From an uncultured Eubacterium sp. (GTDB lineage Bacteria; Bacillota; Clostridia; Oscillospirales; Acutalibacteraceae): a stretch of 64,000 nt of DNA. Shown here piece after piece: positions 48,244 through 57,389 of this stretch. Below the pieces are notes generated by a model. The model had not been told where the DNA came from, did not search any database, and saw only the letters and a program-made list of their open reading frames with translations. The position numbers and the translations under genes are program-made. Location of the stretch: NCBI GenBank assembly GCA_905233545.1, contig CAJOEV010000010.1, forward strand, positions 1 to 64,000, in the 5' to 3' direction. Position 1 is the stretch's first letter. Each line of letters starts with the position of its first letter.

Positions 48244-49361
48244 TATGAACTCCTTGCTGCAATCAATATTCCAAAAGAAATAATCGTTGTTACCATTGAA
48301 AGAATAAGAACAACATTGATTATCAGCATTGTTTCCTTGAAAGAGTTAAGAACGCCGGAAACATTGCTATCACCGAACACATCCGAAACAATAGAGCAAA
48401 TTGACAAAACTGCTCGCCACAAGGATATTTCGATAATCGACGGCATAAATACCAGAGCAATTGCAATTATTCCGACTATTCCTACGCTGCTTTTAATCAG
48501 CGATGAATAGCCTTGTATTGAAAGCAATCCCTCGCTTATTGAGCCTCCGATAACCGGAACTACGGAATTAATAACGAACCTGACCGACCTGATTCCGAGC
48601 ATATCGGCTCTTGCAGAAACACTTGTTTTTATAGACAAAATGCTGACAAACATAGCACTGATAACAGATATAAGTGTTGTTATCCACTTTTTAAAGGTGT
48701 TAATCAGATTTCCGAGATTCAATTCACTTCTCAGTGATGAGCATATTCCTATTGCAAGAAAACAGTTTGTCATGGGCATAAACACATTGGCCGATAAAAA
48801 TGATAACCCCTGGGAAAGAATTATCAGCAATGAATTAGTTGAAAAACTTGTTGTTATTCCTCCAGAAGCTGCAACTATCGCGCAAAAAACAGGAACGAAC
48901 GCAAAAATAAAGCTTCCCGCAAGCTTGATTGACGAGCATGCAAGCGACATTGCAGCGCTCATTTTTGCAATTAGAATAACCGAAATTATCAAAGCCGAGC
49001 AGGTTGAAAAAATACCGTTCAAATCCTCTGTTGAATCCGATTTTATGCTCTGAATGAGCGAAGAAAGCAATATCAGTGCAAGTATTGAGGCGGCACATTT
49101 CAGTGGAGATTTAATCTTTCCCGAAATGATTTTTTTAACAATATTCAAAGCATCTTCAAAAGAAAGCGATGTAATGCTGTTATAATCAAAATCCTCAACA
49201 CCGATATCCTCTAAAAGCTCGTAGGTTTCACCTCTTAGTTCTTCCTTAAAAAATGAAAAATCATAACTTTTAAGGTATTCGCTGTACTCATCACCTTCCT
49301 GAGCAAAAACACATACGGGAGTCAAAACAATTATTGCAAATACTATTATGAATCTTTTCAT
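48243..49361 (-). CDS. spoIIIAE: Stage III sporulation protein AE
   Basis: 372 aa polytopic membrane protein with a cleavable signal peptide (MKRFIIVFAIIVLTPVCVFAQ) and about eight membrane segments; typical family phrases are SLSFEDALNIVKKIISGK and PVIGGSISEGLLSIQGYSSLIKSSVGI. It is the likely channel-like core of the mother-cell complex. It overlaps spoIIIAD by 4 nt and spoIIIAF by 1 nt. Confidence 0.94.
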   Translation of the reverse strand: MKRFIIVFAIIVLTPVCVFAQEGDEYSEYLKSYDFSFFKEELRGETYELLEDIGVEDFDYNSITSLSFEDALNIVKKIISGKIKSPLKCAASILALILLSSLIQSIKSDSTEDLNGIFSTCSALIISVILIAKMSAAMSLACSSIKLAGSFIFAFVPVFCAIVAASGGITTSFSTNSLLIILSQGLSFLSANVFMPMTNCFLAIGICSSLRSELNLGNLINTFKKWITTLISVISAMFVSILSIKTSVSARADMLGIRSVRFVINSVVPVIGGSISEGLLSIQGYSSLIKSSVGIVGIIAIALVFMPSIIEISLWRAVLSICSIVSDVFGDSNVSGVLNSFKETMLIINVVLILSMVTTIISFGILIAARSS

Positions 49362-49738
49362 TTAACCAAACCGCCGACTATCTTTATCACCGTTTCAAAA
49401 AGAGGAAGAACTAACGAAACAATCAGGATTTTTGCAACAAGTCCTGTAACAGAGGCAAGTGCATTTTCTCCGTTATCACGACAAATATCGCATACAATCT
49501 GAGTTATAAGTGTTATACCCAGTATTTTAAGCATAAGCTTTGAATAATTAAGCACCGATGAGGATACCTCGGCAAAGGACATAACTGAATTAATTATTTC
49601 TGAAAGCTCACCGACAGCAGTAAGAAAGAGAATTGACAAACCTACAATTGAAAGAATCAGCGCAATCTGACGGTTTGCTTCTTTAAGTATCAATGAACAA
49701 AACAACACACAGATTGAAATACCAAGAAATTTTATCAT
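49358..49738 (-). CDS. spoIIIAD: Stage III sporulation protein AD
   Basis: 126 aa with about four membrane segments and the conserved ANRQIALILSIVGLSILFL and MLKILGITLITQIVCDICRDNGENALAS. Together with SpoIIIAC it is thought to be an export apparatus part. It starts at 49738, overlapping the spoIIIAC stop by 1 nt. Confidence 0.94.
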   Translation of the reverse strand: MIKFLGISICVLFCSLILKEANRQIALILSIVGLSILFLTAVGELSEIINSVMSFAEVSSSVLNYSKLMLKILGITLITQIVCDICRDNGENALASVTGLVAKILIVSLVLPLFETVIKIVGGLVK

Positions 49739-49932
49739 TATAAATCAAACAAGCTTCTTACTGAAGTAAACAGCTCGCTTATCTTCGGAATAATCATCAT
49801 AAGCACAACAACAACGCCTGCAAGCGTTGTCAGCATTGCCTGGTCCTCTCTTCCCGAACGAATCAGAAGTGTATTTAAAACGGCAACAATAATGCCGATT
49901 GCTCCGATTTTAAAAATGAATCCAACATCCAT
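49738..49932 (-). CDS. spoIIIAC: Stage III sporulation protein AC
   Basis: 64 aa with two membrane segments: MDVGFIFKIGAIGIIVAVLNTLLIRSGREDQAMLTTLAGVVVV, closely following the family. It starts 4 nt after spoIIIAB. Confidence 0.94.
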   Translation of the reverse strand: MDVGFIFKIGAIGIIVAVLNTLLIRSGREDQAMLTTLAGVVVVLMMIIPKISELFTSVRSLFDL

Positions 49933-49936
49933 ACTT

Positions 49937-50401
49937 TCAGCTCCATATCAATGAAAACACAATTCCGAAAAACAGTCCGAAGGAAACATACAGTTTTGAA
50001 TCCCTTTTGTGCTTTGCAGAATACTCATTCATTGAGTTATTTATATAATCCTTAAAGTTGCTTATCAGTCTTTTTTGCGAGTTTAAATCCGTTTTACCGA
50101 GAGAATAAATAAAGTTTGAAATTTCATCATTGTCTGTTTCTGACAAAATCGAGTTCAATCGCTTCTTTTCAATGATATTCTCGGAAGAAATAAATTTGAT
50201 ATGACGCAAATTTTTGTTTAATAACGCACTGTCTATCAGCTCTTTTGCAGGTGTAACTCTGTATTCAAGGTCAATAAGAAGGCACTCGCAAAATGAAACA
50301 AGCTCTTTGCAAATCATAACTCTTTTCTTTGATTTATCACACAAGTGAGCTCCGAGAGCAGTTGCAGAAATTATCAGAATTATCTCGCCTGCATATTTCA
50401 T
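49937..50401 (-). CDS. spoIIIAB: Stage III sporulation protein AB
   Basis: 154 aa: an N-terminal membrane segment, DKSKKRVMICKELVSFCECLLIDLEYRVTPAKELI, and a C-terminal membrane segment (YVSFGLFFGIVFSLIWS). ATG 50401 fits GGGAGA 9 nt upstream; the TTG at 50404 is less likely. The start lies inside spoIIIAA, giving a 65-nt overlap, longer than usual for this operon. Confidence 0.92.
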   Translation of the reverse strand: MKYAGEIILIISATALGAHLCDKSKKRVMICKELVSFCECLLIDLEYRVTPAKELIDSALLNKNLRHIKFISSENIIEKKRLNSILSETDNDEISNFIYSLGKTDLNSQKRLISNFKDYINNSMNEYSAKHKRDSKLYVSFGLFFGIVFSLIWS

Positions 50402-51350
50402 CAATTATCTCTCCCGCATCTACGATTTCAGCTTTATATGTATAGTTATCAAGAAGCACCAGATACGAAAACTCTCTTGTGTTCAGAAGTGTTCTTATAA
50501 TTGGCTTGTTTATTAAATCGTCTCGCGAACCAATATGAACAGAAAGCGCAAATCTGACGCCCGATGAAAACGCATAAAGAATTGATTTAACCTCTTTTTG
50601 AGTTGATATTTCATCGCATACAATCATCTCGGGCGAAAGTGTTCTCGTTGCAATTTCAATCCCCTTGTCTTTCGGGAACGAAGTTAAAACATCGGTATTC
50701 ACACCGATATCAAGTTCACTGCAATCCCCTGTTTTACCGCATATTTCCCCTCTTTCATCAACAACTGCAATCTTTGCATATTTATTGTTGAACCCCGATG
50801 AAAGCTGTCTTGCAATATCTCTTAATATAGTTGTTTTTCCGCTGTTGGGTTTTCCTGCAACAATAATACTCGGAAATGAATTTACATAAAGAAAGCTCAG
50901 AATGCTGTCCGCACAGTTCTTTACATCCTTTGATATTCGAATATTTATTGATGAAACATCATTAACGGACAAGAGTTCGTTTTTATCATAAACAGCGTTA
51001 CCTGCAATACCGATTCTCGAGCCGTTTTTCAGCGTTATAAAGCCGTTTTTTATATTTTCTGCGTTGCTGTATACAGAATAAATGCAAAATGAAAGATAAA
51101 GTTTATCAAAATCCGCTTTATTAACATAAACGCAATTGTTTGACGGATAATCATATATATCGCCGTTGTAATCAATGAAATAGGAGGTGTTTTTGATAAC
51201 AATGATTATGTAGCTGTCTTTTCTTATTCTTATCTCGTTAATACGGTTTTGAATATTTATATCAAGTAGAGAAAATACTTTTTTCAAATCATCATTCATA
51301 TATGAAAGAACGTATTCAAGTTCACGCAAACAATCACCTTCGATAATCAT
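50337..51350 (-). CDS. spoIIIAA: Stage III sporulation protein AA (secretion-type ATPase)
   Basis: 337 aa, related to type II/IV secretion ATPases. Walker A G166KPNSGKT173, the region VVDERGEICGKTGD, and a Walker B-like EMIVCDEISTQKEV. It powers or gates the A-Q channel between mother cell and forespore. SD GAGGTG. The operon should be sigma-E dependent: a CATATGAT box (51418-51425, minus) resembles a sigma-E -10, but I see no convincing matching -35. The last 20 residues overlap spoIIIAB. Confidence 0.94.
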   Translation of the reverse strand: MIIEGDCLRELEYVLSYMNDDLKKVFSLLDINIQNRINEIRIRKDSYIIIVIKNTSYFIDYNGDIYDYPSNNCVYVNKADFDKLYLSFCIYSVYSNAENIKNGFITLKNGSRIGIAGNAVYDKNELLSVNDVSSINIRISKDVKNCADSILSFLYVNSFPSIIVAGKPNSGKTTILRDIARQLSSGFNNKYAKIAVVDERGEICGKTGDCSELDIGVNTDVLTSFPKDKGIEIATRTLSPEMIVCDEISTQKEVKSILYAFSSGVRFALSVHIGSRDDLINKPIIRTLLNTREFSYLVLLDNYTYKAEIVDAGEIIDEICRRDNSDNFCNCSRSSLV

Positions 51351-51403
51351 TATGAAACACCTCGGACAAATATTACAAAGAGGTTAAAATTGAGCTAATA
51401 TAA

Positions 51404-51432
51404 TTGAAGTGTTAATTATCATATGTTATTAT
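51404..51432 (+). promoter_or_regulatory. Promoter of the YfhO-like gene
   Basis: TTGAAG (51404-51409), 17-nt spacer ending TGT, TATTAT (51427-51432), about 30 nt before ATG 51463. It overlaps, on the other strand, the region expected to hold the spoIIIAA promoter. Confidence 0.7.
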
Positions 51433-51462
51433 ATTTAAGATTTAAAAGTAATAGGTGCTATT

Positions 51463-54400
51463 ATGACTAAAATATTATCTGATAAAAAACCAACAAGCAG
51501 CAAATATATCAACGGAGAAACAGTTAACTATTCCTTCTGTTTTTTCGCTGTTTCTATGCTGTTTGTTATTTTGAAGCAGTTGTTGAAGATTGCATTTTCT
51601 CTGAATCCCGCAGTAAGCGTTGGGGTTTCATTTGCAGTCGGAGCAGCTGTTTTGTTTTTTCTTAATAAAAAATTTGTTTTCAACCACTCTCAGCACGGGA
51701 GCCTTTTAAAACAAATCATATTCTACATTATGAATATTGCCGTTGATATCGGATTTTTCAAAATATCCGATTTCGTGTTCACTTCGATTGATGATTGTGA
51801 TGAAGCTCTTTCATATTTCGTAAGTGCATTTGCAATATATTTCTTTAACTATTATTTCCAGAGGCTTGTTGTTTTCGATTGCAGAAACCATCCCGAAAAC
51901 AATAAAAACGGAAGACTGTATAAAAGATTCTTTGATAACAGGTTCATTATTCTTTCAATGATACTTGCAGTTATTTGCATATCCTTTGTTTTTCTTGTTT
52001 CAAAGATGTTCCCATTCGGCAATTTCACCGTTATGAGAATGGATTTATACCATCAGTACGGACCTCTTTTCTGCGAATTATATGACAGAGTTATTAACCG
52101 TGAAAGCTTTATCTATTCATGGGTTTCAGGCGGCGGTTCAAGCTTTTTAGGAAACTATTTCAACTATCTGTCCTCCCCTCTTTCTTTCATTATTTTCCTG
52201 TTTGACAGAAAGGAAATATCTTTTGCAATAACCACTCTTGTTGCTGTTAAAGGTATTCTCAGCGCGGGAACATTTGCTCTCTATCTCAAGCACTCGCAAA
52301 AGGGTCATTCCTACGTTTCTGCAGCATTCGGAGTATTCTATGCATTCTGCGGTTATTTTCTTGCTTACTACTGGAATGTTATGTGGATAGACGCGATGAT
52401 TCTCTTTCCGCTTATTATTCTCGGAATTGAAAAAATCATCAATGAGAAAAAGCCACTTTGCTATATTCTTTCACTTTCTATTCTTCTTTTCAGCAGCTAT
52501 TATATGGGCTATATGGCATGCATTTTCTCGATTTTCTACTTCATTGCATACTTTCTGCTCACTGCAAACCCGTATTCAAAAAAGCCTGTTTCAAAAGAAG
52601 AAAAGCCCTCAGCGGCAAGGAAATTCTTTGAAAACAGATTCGTTAACAGAGGAATGTATTTTGCGTTTTCATCGCTTCTTTGCGGAGCGCTTTGCGCATT
52701 TATGCTTATTCCCGTTTACTTCATTCTTCAGCAGTGTTCTGCAACAACGGACACCTTCCCGACTCAATTTGAATCATACTTTGATATTTTCAATTTCCTG
52801 ACATCACATCTTGCAGGACTTGAAACAACAATCAGGTCATCGGGAAATGATGTTCTTCCGAACATCTACTGCGGAACGCTCACAATCATCCTTCTTCCGC
52901 TTTACCTGCTTAACAAGGATATCCGATTGAAAGAAAAGGCAGTTTATATTCTGCTTTTAGTCTTCCTTCTGTTCAGTTTTGACACAAACTATACTAACTT
53001 TATCTGGCATGCTTTTCATTTTCCGAATGACTTACCGTACAGATTTTCATATATATATTCATTTATTCTTCTTGTTATCGCTTTCAGGGCTATTAAGAAG
53101 TTTAAATCACTTGAATACAGGGACATTGTTCTTTCAGGTATTCTCTGGGTTGCGGCACTTGTGCTGTTTGAAAAGTTCCCGACAGAAAAGTTCACCGATT
53201 CAACAGTTTATATCACTCTTGCATTTGTTATCATCTGGACGGGCGCATTGCTCCTTATTAAGAACAATAAGCTCAGCAAGGTTCTTATCGGCATTACAGT
53301 CATTGCAATTGCTTTCAGCGAGGTTATTATTGCCGATACCTCTTCGTATGTTTTCACACAAAAGCAGGACGATTATGTTGAAAACTACGACGGATACAGA
53401 GAAGCAATTGAATACACCGAAAAGAATGATGAATCCTTCTACCGCACAGAATTATGCTACCTTGACACTAGAATGGACCCCTGTCTTTACGGCTACCGCG
53501 GAATGAGCGAGTTCTCATCCATGGCTTATGAATCTTATTCAAGAAGCCAGTTCAATGTCGGTCTTGCAGGAAACAGAATTAATTCATATACCTATAACAC
53601 TCAGACACCCGTTTATAACATGATGTATAATCTCAAATACATCATTCAGAATGAGAATGAAATTGCTCCGACTGATGAATTTTACAAGAAACTTTACACA
53701 ACCAAGGACGGCTCAACAGCAGTTTTCGAAAACAAATATTATCTTCCCATTGCATTTGAAACCTCGTCAAACATATATGACTGGGTTAATGAGGAAGGAA
53801 ATCCCTTCGAAGTACAGGAGGATTTCATTGACAGAGCTGCAGGAGTCAGCGATATGTTTATTCCTGTTGATTATGAATCAACTAATTATGAGGGCGCTTC
53901 CGGTGATGAAGTAAACGAAAACGGAACATTCTTCTACACTGCAGATGATTCAGACGATCCCAACGGCTCCATTGATATAACCTTAACTCCAAAGGTTGAC
54001 GGCAATGTTTATGTTTATATAACTTCACCCGCTATTGAAAACATCAACTACGACTGGAATCACGGAGAGGACAGCGAGTATCAGAATGTTGATGAGCCTT
54101 ATATAATTGACCTTGGAAGTCATAAAAAAGGAGAAAAAATAATTGCTTCCCTTTCTCTTTCAGGAACAGATTCGGACAGCTCATATTTTGAGATATATTC
54201 ATACAGCGTTGACAAGGAAGTTCTTGATTCAGCATATGAACTTCTTAAGCTTGGTACAATTGATGTAACTTCCTTCAGCTCAACGGATATCCATGGTACA
54301 ATCAATGCTGGCTACGACGGATATATATATACTTCAATTCCATACGATGAAGGATGGAGCATTTATATTGACGGCGTTAAGGCAAAAGCTATCAAAGTCG

Positions 54401-54603
54401 GTGATTCACAGCTTTGTGCATACATCAAGCAAGGCAAGCACGAGGTACGCTTCAAGTATACCCCAAAGGGATTGAAGCTCGGATTTGCCGTATCAGCAGC
54501 AACATGGATTGCGCTTTTGCTGATATTCCTTTACAAGAAAACAAAGCTTAAATATTTGTTGAAAATCTCTAAAAACAAAGAGGATATCGCTGAAAACATT
54601 TAA
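51463..54603 (+). CDS. YfhO-family membrane protein with N-terminal GtrA-like segment
   Basis: 1046 aa. Residues about 20-140 look like a GtrA domain: four membrane segments with FLNKKFVF at 66-73 and YFQRLVVF at 131-138. From about 155 on it is a YfhO protein: many membrane segments, the ANYYRMDLYHQYGPL-type phrase TVMRMDLYHQYGPL, SWVSGGGSSFLGNYFNYLSSP, and a C-terminal soluble domain with PYDEGWSIYIDGVKAK before a final membrane segment. YfhO proteins use a lipid-linked sugar to glycosylate lipoteichoic acid; GtrA is a lipid-sugar flippase. The fusion is inference. Confidence 0.85.
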   Translation: MTKILSDKKPTSSKYINGETVNYSFCFFAVSMLFVILKQLLKIAFSLNPAVSVGVSFAVGAAVLFFLNKKFVFNHSQHGSLLKQIIFYIMNIAVDIGFFKISDFVFTSIDDCDEALSYFVSAFAIYFFNYYFQRLVVFDCRNHPENNKNGRLYKRFFDNRFIILSMILAVICISFVFLVSKMFPFGNFTVMRMDLYHQYGPLFCELYDRVINRESFIYSWVSGGGSSFLGNYFNYLSSPLSFIIFLFDRKEISFAITTLVAVKGILSAGTFALYLKHSQKGHSYVSAAFGVFYAFCGYFLAYYWNVMWIDAMILFPLIILGIEKIINEKKPLCYILSLSILLFSSYYMGYMACIFSIFYFIAYFLLTANPYSKKPVSKEEKPSAARKFFENRFVNRGMYFAFSSLLCGALCAFMLIPVYFILQQCSATTDTFPTQFESYFDIFNFLTSHLAGLETTIRSSGNDVLPNIYCGTLTIILLPLYLLNKDIRLKEKAVYILLLVFLLFSFDTNYTNFIWHAFHFPNDLPYRFSYIYSFILLVIAFRAIKKFKSLEYRDIVLSGILWVAALVLFEKFPTEKFTDSTVYITLAFVIIWTGALLLIKNNKLSKVLIGITVIAIAFSEVIIADTSSYVFTQKQDDYVENYDGYREAIEYTEKNDESFYRTELCYLDTRMDPCLYGYRGMSEFSSMAYESYSRSQFNVGLAGNRINSYTYNTQTPVYNMMYNLKYIIQNENEIAPTDEFYKKLYTTKDGSTAVFENKYYLPIAFETSSNIYDWVNEEGNPFEVQEDFIDRAAGVSDMFIPVDYESTNYEGASGDEVNENGTFFYTADDSDDPNGSIDITLTPKVDGNVYVYITSPAIENINYDWNHGEDSEYQNVDEPYIIDLGSHKKGEKIIASLSLSGTDSDSSYFEIYSYSVDKEVLDSAYELLKLGTIDVTSFSSTDIHGTINAGYDGYIYTSIPYDEGWSIYIDGVKAKAIKVGDSQLCAYIKQGKHEVRFKYTPKGLKLGFAVSAATWIALLLIFLYKKTKLKYLLKISKNKEDIAENI

Positions 54604-54628
54604 CTCCAAAATTGACTTTTATGTTTCA

Positions 54629-54657
54629 TTTTGTTGTTAATTGTAGTAATATATAAT
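54629..54657 (+). promoter_or_regulatory. Possible promoter of the PRPP synthetase gene
   Basis: A perfect TATAAT (54652-54657) with a weak TTTTGT at 17 nt (54629-54634), or TTGTTG at only 15 nt. It lies between the yfhO-like stop and the next ATG, with no terminator visible in that gap, so read-through is the alternative. Confidence 0.4.
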
Positions 54658-54683
54658 CCAAGGCAAAGAGAGGAGATTTAACT

Positions 54684-55859
54684 ATGCCAAGAATTACAGC
54701 ACTGGATGTTCAGACTATTCCTTACGGTCCGCTCGGAATAATTCCGCTTCCCGGATGCGAAAAGCTTGCCGAAAAGATTGACAACTATATTGTCAACTGG
54801 CGCAGGGAACAGGCTGATGACCACAAAAACACAATAGCTTTCTACGGCTATCAGCGCGACACCTATATCATTAACACAACTGTTGCTCGTTTTGGCAGCG
54901 GTGAAGGTAAAGCCGTTATCAATGAAAGCATAAGAGGATATGATTTATATATCATCTGCGACTGCTTTAACTATTCCGTTACTTATAATATGTACGGTAT
55001 GCAGGCTATGAAATCTCCCGACGACCATTTTTCAGATTTGAAAAGAGTTATTTCGGCTGCATCAAGCAAAGCAAAAAGAATTAACGTTATTATGCCGATG
55101 CTTTATGAAGGAAGACAGCATAAAAGAGCTTCAAGAGAATCTCTTGACTGCGCTATGGCACTTCAGGAGCTGACAAATCTCGGCGTTGAAAATATTATTA
55201 CTTTTGATGCTCACGACCAGCGTGTTCAGAACTCAATTCCTCATAAATCATTTGAGAATGTTATGCCGTCATATCAGCAGATTAAGGCTGTTGTCAACAC
55301 GGTTGAGGATTTGGTTATTGACCCCGACCATCTTATGATTATCTCCCCCGATGAGGGCGCGCTTCACAGATGTATTTATTTCGCAACAAAGCTTGGTGTT
55401 AACCTTGGTATGTTCTATAAGAGAAGGGACTACACAAGAGTTGTTAACGGAAGAAACCCGATTGTTGACCATCAGTATCTTGGTGAGAGCGTTGAGGGCA
55501 AGGATATTATTATTGTTGACGATATGATTTCTTCGGGCGAAAGCATGCTCGATGTTGCAAAAAAGCTCAAGGAACTCAAGGCAAAAAGAATATTTGTCTG
55601 CACCGCATTCGGACTTTTCTGCAACGGTCTTGAAATCTTTGACAAGGCACACGAAGAAGGCATATTTGAAAAGGTTTTCACAACCAATGGAATTTACCAG
55701 TCTCCCGAGCTTCTTTCAAGAGATTGGTATCAAAGCGTTGACCTTTCTAAGTATCTTGCTTATTTTCTCGACACAATTAACCACGACTTATCTGTTTCAA
55801 CTCTTCTTGATAACTCAGAAAAGATTGAAAAACTCTTAAAGAAAAAAGGACTGAAATAA
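54684..55859 (+). CDS. prs: Ribose-phosphate pyrophosphokinase, divergent long form
   Basis: Makes PRPP from ribose-5-phosphate and ATP. 391 aa against about 315 for the standard enzyme; the extra length is mostly an N-terminal extension of about 50 residues. The PRPP loop IIIVDDMISSGESML is intact, as are the catalytic KRR (FYKRRDY) and FDAHD in place of FDLHA, and ISPDEGALHR in place of SPDHGG. It is a divergent clostridial class, so regulation by ADP/phosphate may differ. SD AGGAG. Confidence 0.88.
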   Translation: MPRITALDVQTIPYGPLGIIPLPGCEKLAEKIDNYIVNWRREQADDHKNTIAFYGYQRDTYIINTTVARFGSGEGKAVINESIRGYDLYIICDCFNYSVTYNMYGMQAMKSPDDHFSDLKRVISAASSKAKRINVIMPMLYEGRQHKRASRESLDCAMALQELTNLGVENIITFDAHDQRVQNSIPHKSFENVMPSYQQIKAVVNTVEDLVIDPDHLMIISPDEGALHRCIYFATKLGVNLGMFYKRRDYTRVVNGRNPIVDHQYLGESVEGKDIIIVDDMISSGESMLDVAKKLKELKAKRIFVCTAFGLFCNGLEIFDKAHEEGIFEKVFTTNGIYQSPELLSRDWYQSVDLSKYLAYFLDTINHDLSVSTLLDNSEKIEKLLKKKGLK

Positions 55860-55860
55860 A

Positions 55861-56373
55861 TTGAAGATTAATTTTAAAAAGCTTAACAAAAAGCAAATAA
55901 TTATTATTGCTGTTGTTGCTGTTTTACTCATTGTTCTTATCCCCACAGCAATATACTGCGGAGTTAACAAGGAATCCCCTGCTCAGATGGTTGGCGATAT
56001 ATTCACATCCAATCAGGAGCAGTTAATCGGCAAATGGCAGGGCGATAAAAATCTTACCGCTTATGAGTTTAAAGAAGACGGCTCATATGATAGCTATATC
56101 TCCTCATTCAGCTATCAGGGCAACTATTTTGCAGATTCATCAAAGCTCACATTAACCAACCCTGCAACGACGGGAAGCGTTGTTTACAAGTATGCTGTTC
56201 ACGGCGATAACCTTACAATAACTCTTGTTGAAGAAAACGGCAAAGAGGTTGAAGTTAAGGAAAAATTCAAGTACAGAAGAGTTGAAAACATCCGCTCGCA
56301 AAGTTTTACTGATTTCCTTAAAGAATATGCAGACGCTCACAGCGACGAAACAACAACTAAAAAAGATAAGTAA
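55861..56373 (+). CDS. Small membrane-anchored protein with a lipocalin-like domain
   Basis: 170 aa starting at TTG 55861 after AAAAGGACTG, 1 nt behind the prs stop. A Lys-rich cytoplasmic start, one membrane segment (QIIIIAVVAVLLIVLIPTAIY, about 12-32), then an extracytoplasmic domain LIGKWQGDKNLTAYEFKEDGSYDSY..., typical of small beta-barrel domains in clostridial lipoproteins (DUF5640-like). The function is unknown. The Thr/Lys/Asp-rich tail is probably disordered. Confidence 0.78.
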   Translation: MKINFKKLNKKQIIIIAVVAVLLIVLIPTAIYCGVNKESPAQMVGDIFTSNQEQLIGKWQGDKNLTAYEFKEDGSYDSYISSFSYQGNYFADSSKLTLTNPATTGSVVYKYAVHGDNLTITLVEENGKEVEVKEKFKYRRVENIRSQSFTDFLKEYADAHSDETTTKKDK

Positions 56374-56376
56374 TAC

Positions 56377-56415
56377 AAAAAGCTCCCGAAGTCAAATGAC
56401 CTCGGGTGCTTTTTT
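56377..56415. terminator. Bidirectional terminator
   Basis: Stem AAAAAGC-T-CCCGA/TCGGG-T-GCTTTTTT around a small loop, with A-runs on one side and T-runs on the other. It ends the prs transcript on the plus strand and probably the secreted-protein gene on the minus strand. Confidence 0.85.
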
Positions 56416-56444
56416 CTATGAGCCTCAAATAATTTTTTATTTAG

Positions 56445-57323
56445 TTAATAATCGAACAAATCATTTGCCCAATCATCTGCAGCATCATCAACCGCTGCAT
56501 TATAGGACGCTGTTGCAATATCAACAATTGTCTTTGTCTTGCTTTTAATATACCACTTTTTACCTTTTTTAATAACAGTAAATTTGTAATCTTTTGTTTT
56601 TGTTTTCTTTTCAGAAGCTTTAATTTTTTTACTGTAGAGATTTGAAAAATGTTTTGCAGTTTTATTAATATACTTATCTTTGCCTAAATCAAATCCCCAT
56701 TTATTGAATCCCCAATCAAGACTGTCATACATTGCATTATAAGCCTGCATGTAAAAATTCGGTCTTGTAACCTTCGCAGTTACAGTATATTTCTTACCTT
56801 TTCCGGTAATATTAGTAAATTTCCAATCAATCTTTTTATTATACTTTTTATAAACCCAATCAATGCTTTTTGTTGGATATCCTGAACTTGACTTCTTTGA
56901 TGCAAAGCATTTATTCATTGCTTTTACATTGTATTTTTTTGCAGCTTTAAGGTAATTGCTAACAACTTGTTTAGCCTTTTTTTCGTTATTTGTCAGCTTT
57001 CTCTTAGGTAATTCCTTATACTGCAATTTCAAACATTCTTCACATTCACGGACTGCTTTGCCTTTTTTATATGCGGTTGATTTTTTTACGGTTTCCCATT
57101 TACCCCAGGTATGCCCTGTTTTTGGTATAACTTTTTCATCCTCATCAAAGCACAAATTGCAATATCTGGTTTTCAAACCCGTATGAGTACATGTTGGCGA
57201 CTCAAATATCTCCCATTTGCTCCAAACATGCTGACATTCATCAGCGAAAGCTGTTGCAGGAAGCCCCGCAATTCCACTGACAATCAGCACCGCAGATAAA
57301 AACAAACTAATTATTTTATTCAT
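56445..57323 (-). CDS. Secreted protein of unknown function with Cys-rich N-terminal part
   Basis: 292 aa. A signal peptide (MNKIISLFLSAVLIVSGIAGLPATAFA) is followed by a Cys/His-rich stretch (CQHVWSKWEI, CTHTGLKTRYCNLC, VRECEEC) like that seen in other BspA-type proteins, and then a Lys/Tyr-rich region from about residue 110 resembling secreted DUF4878/NTF2-like domains. No catalytic residues are visible. SD AGGAG. There is no clear promoter of its own; a weak terminator (57350-57378) sits between it and the upstream secreted gene. Confidence 0.78.
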   Translation of the reverse strand: MNKIISLFLSAVLIVSGIAGLPATAFADECQHVWSKWEIFESPTCTHTGLKTRYCNLCFDEDEKVIPKTGHTWGKWETVKKSTAYKKGKAVRECEECLKLQYKELPKRKLTNNEKKAKQVVSNYLKAAKKYNVKAMNKCFASKKSSSGYPTKSIDWVYKKYNKKIDWKFTNITGKGKKYTVTAKVTRPNFYMQAYNAMYDSLDWGFNKWGFDLGKDKYINKTAKHFSNLYSKKIKASEKKTKTKDYKFTVIKKGKKWYIKSKTKTIVDIATASYNAAVDDAADDWANDLFDY

Positions 57324-57349
57324 GATTTTTCTCCTATCAAAAGCACATT

Positions 57350-57378
57350 AAAGCCCTTGGAAGAACACCAGGGGCTTT
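57350..57378 (-). terminator. Weak terminator between two secreted-protein genes
   Basis: AAAGCCCTTGG (57350-57360) pairs with CCAGGGGCTTT (57368-57378) with one mismatch and a 7-nt loop. The minus strand then reads AATGTGCTTTTG, a poor U-tract, so partial read-through into the next gene is likely. Confidence 0.6.
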
Positions 57379-57389
57379 GTTTGTCTTTC

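Noticed and set aside
51418-51425. CATATGAT as a sigma-E -10 box for the spoIIIA operon
   Set aside because: The box resembles the sigma-E -10, but no -35 of suitable form is found at 13-15 nt, so I did not list a promoter.
52979-53506. 175-aa ORF in a second frame of the YfhO-like gene
   Set aside because: Shadow frame; Ser/Leu/His-rich with no domain and no ribosome binding site.
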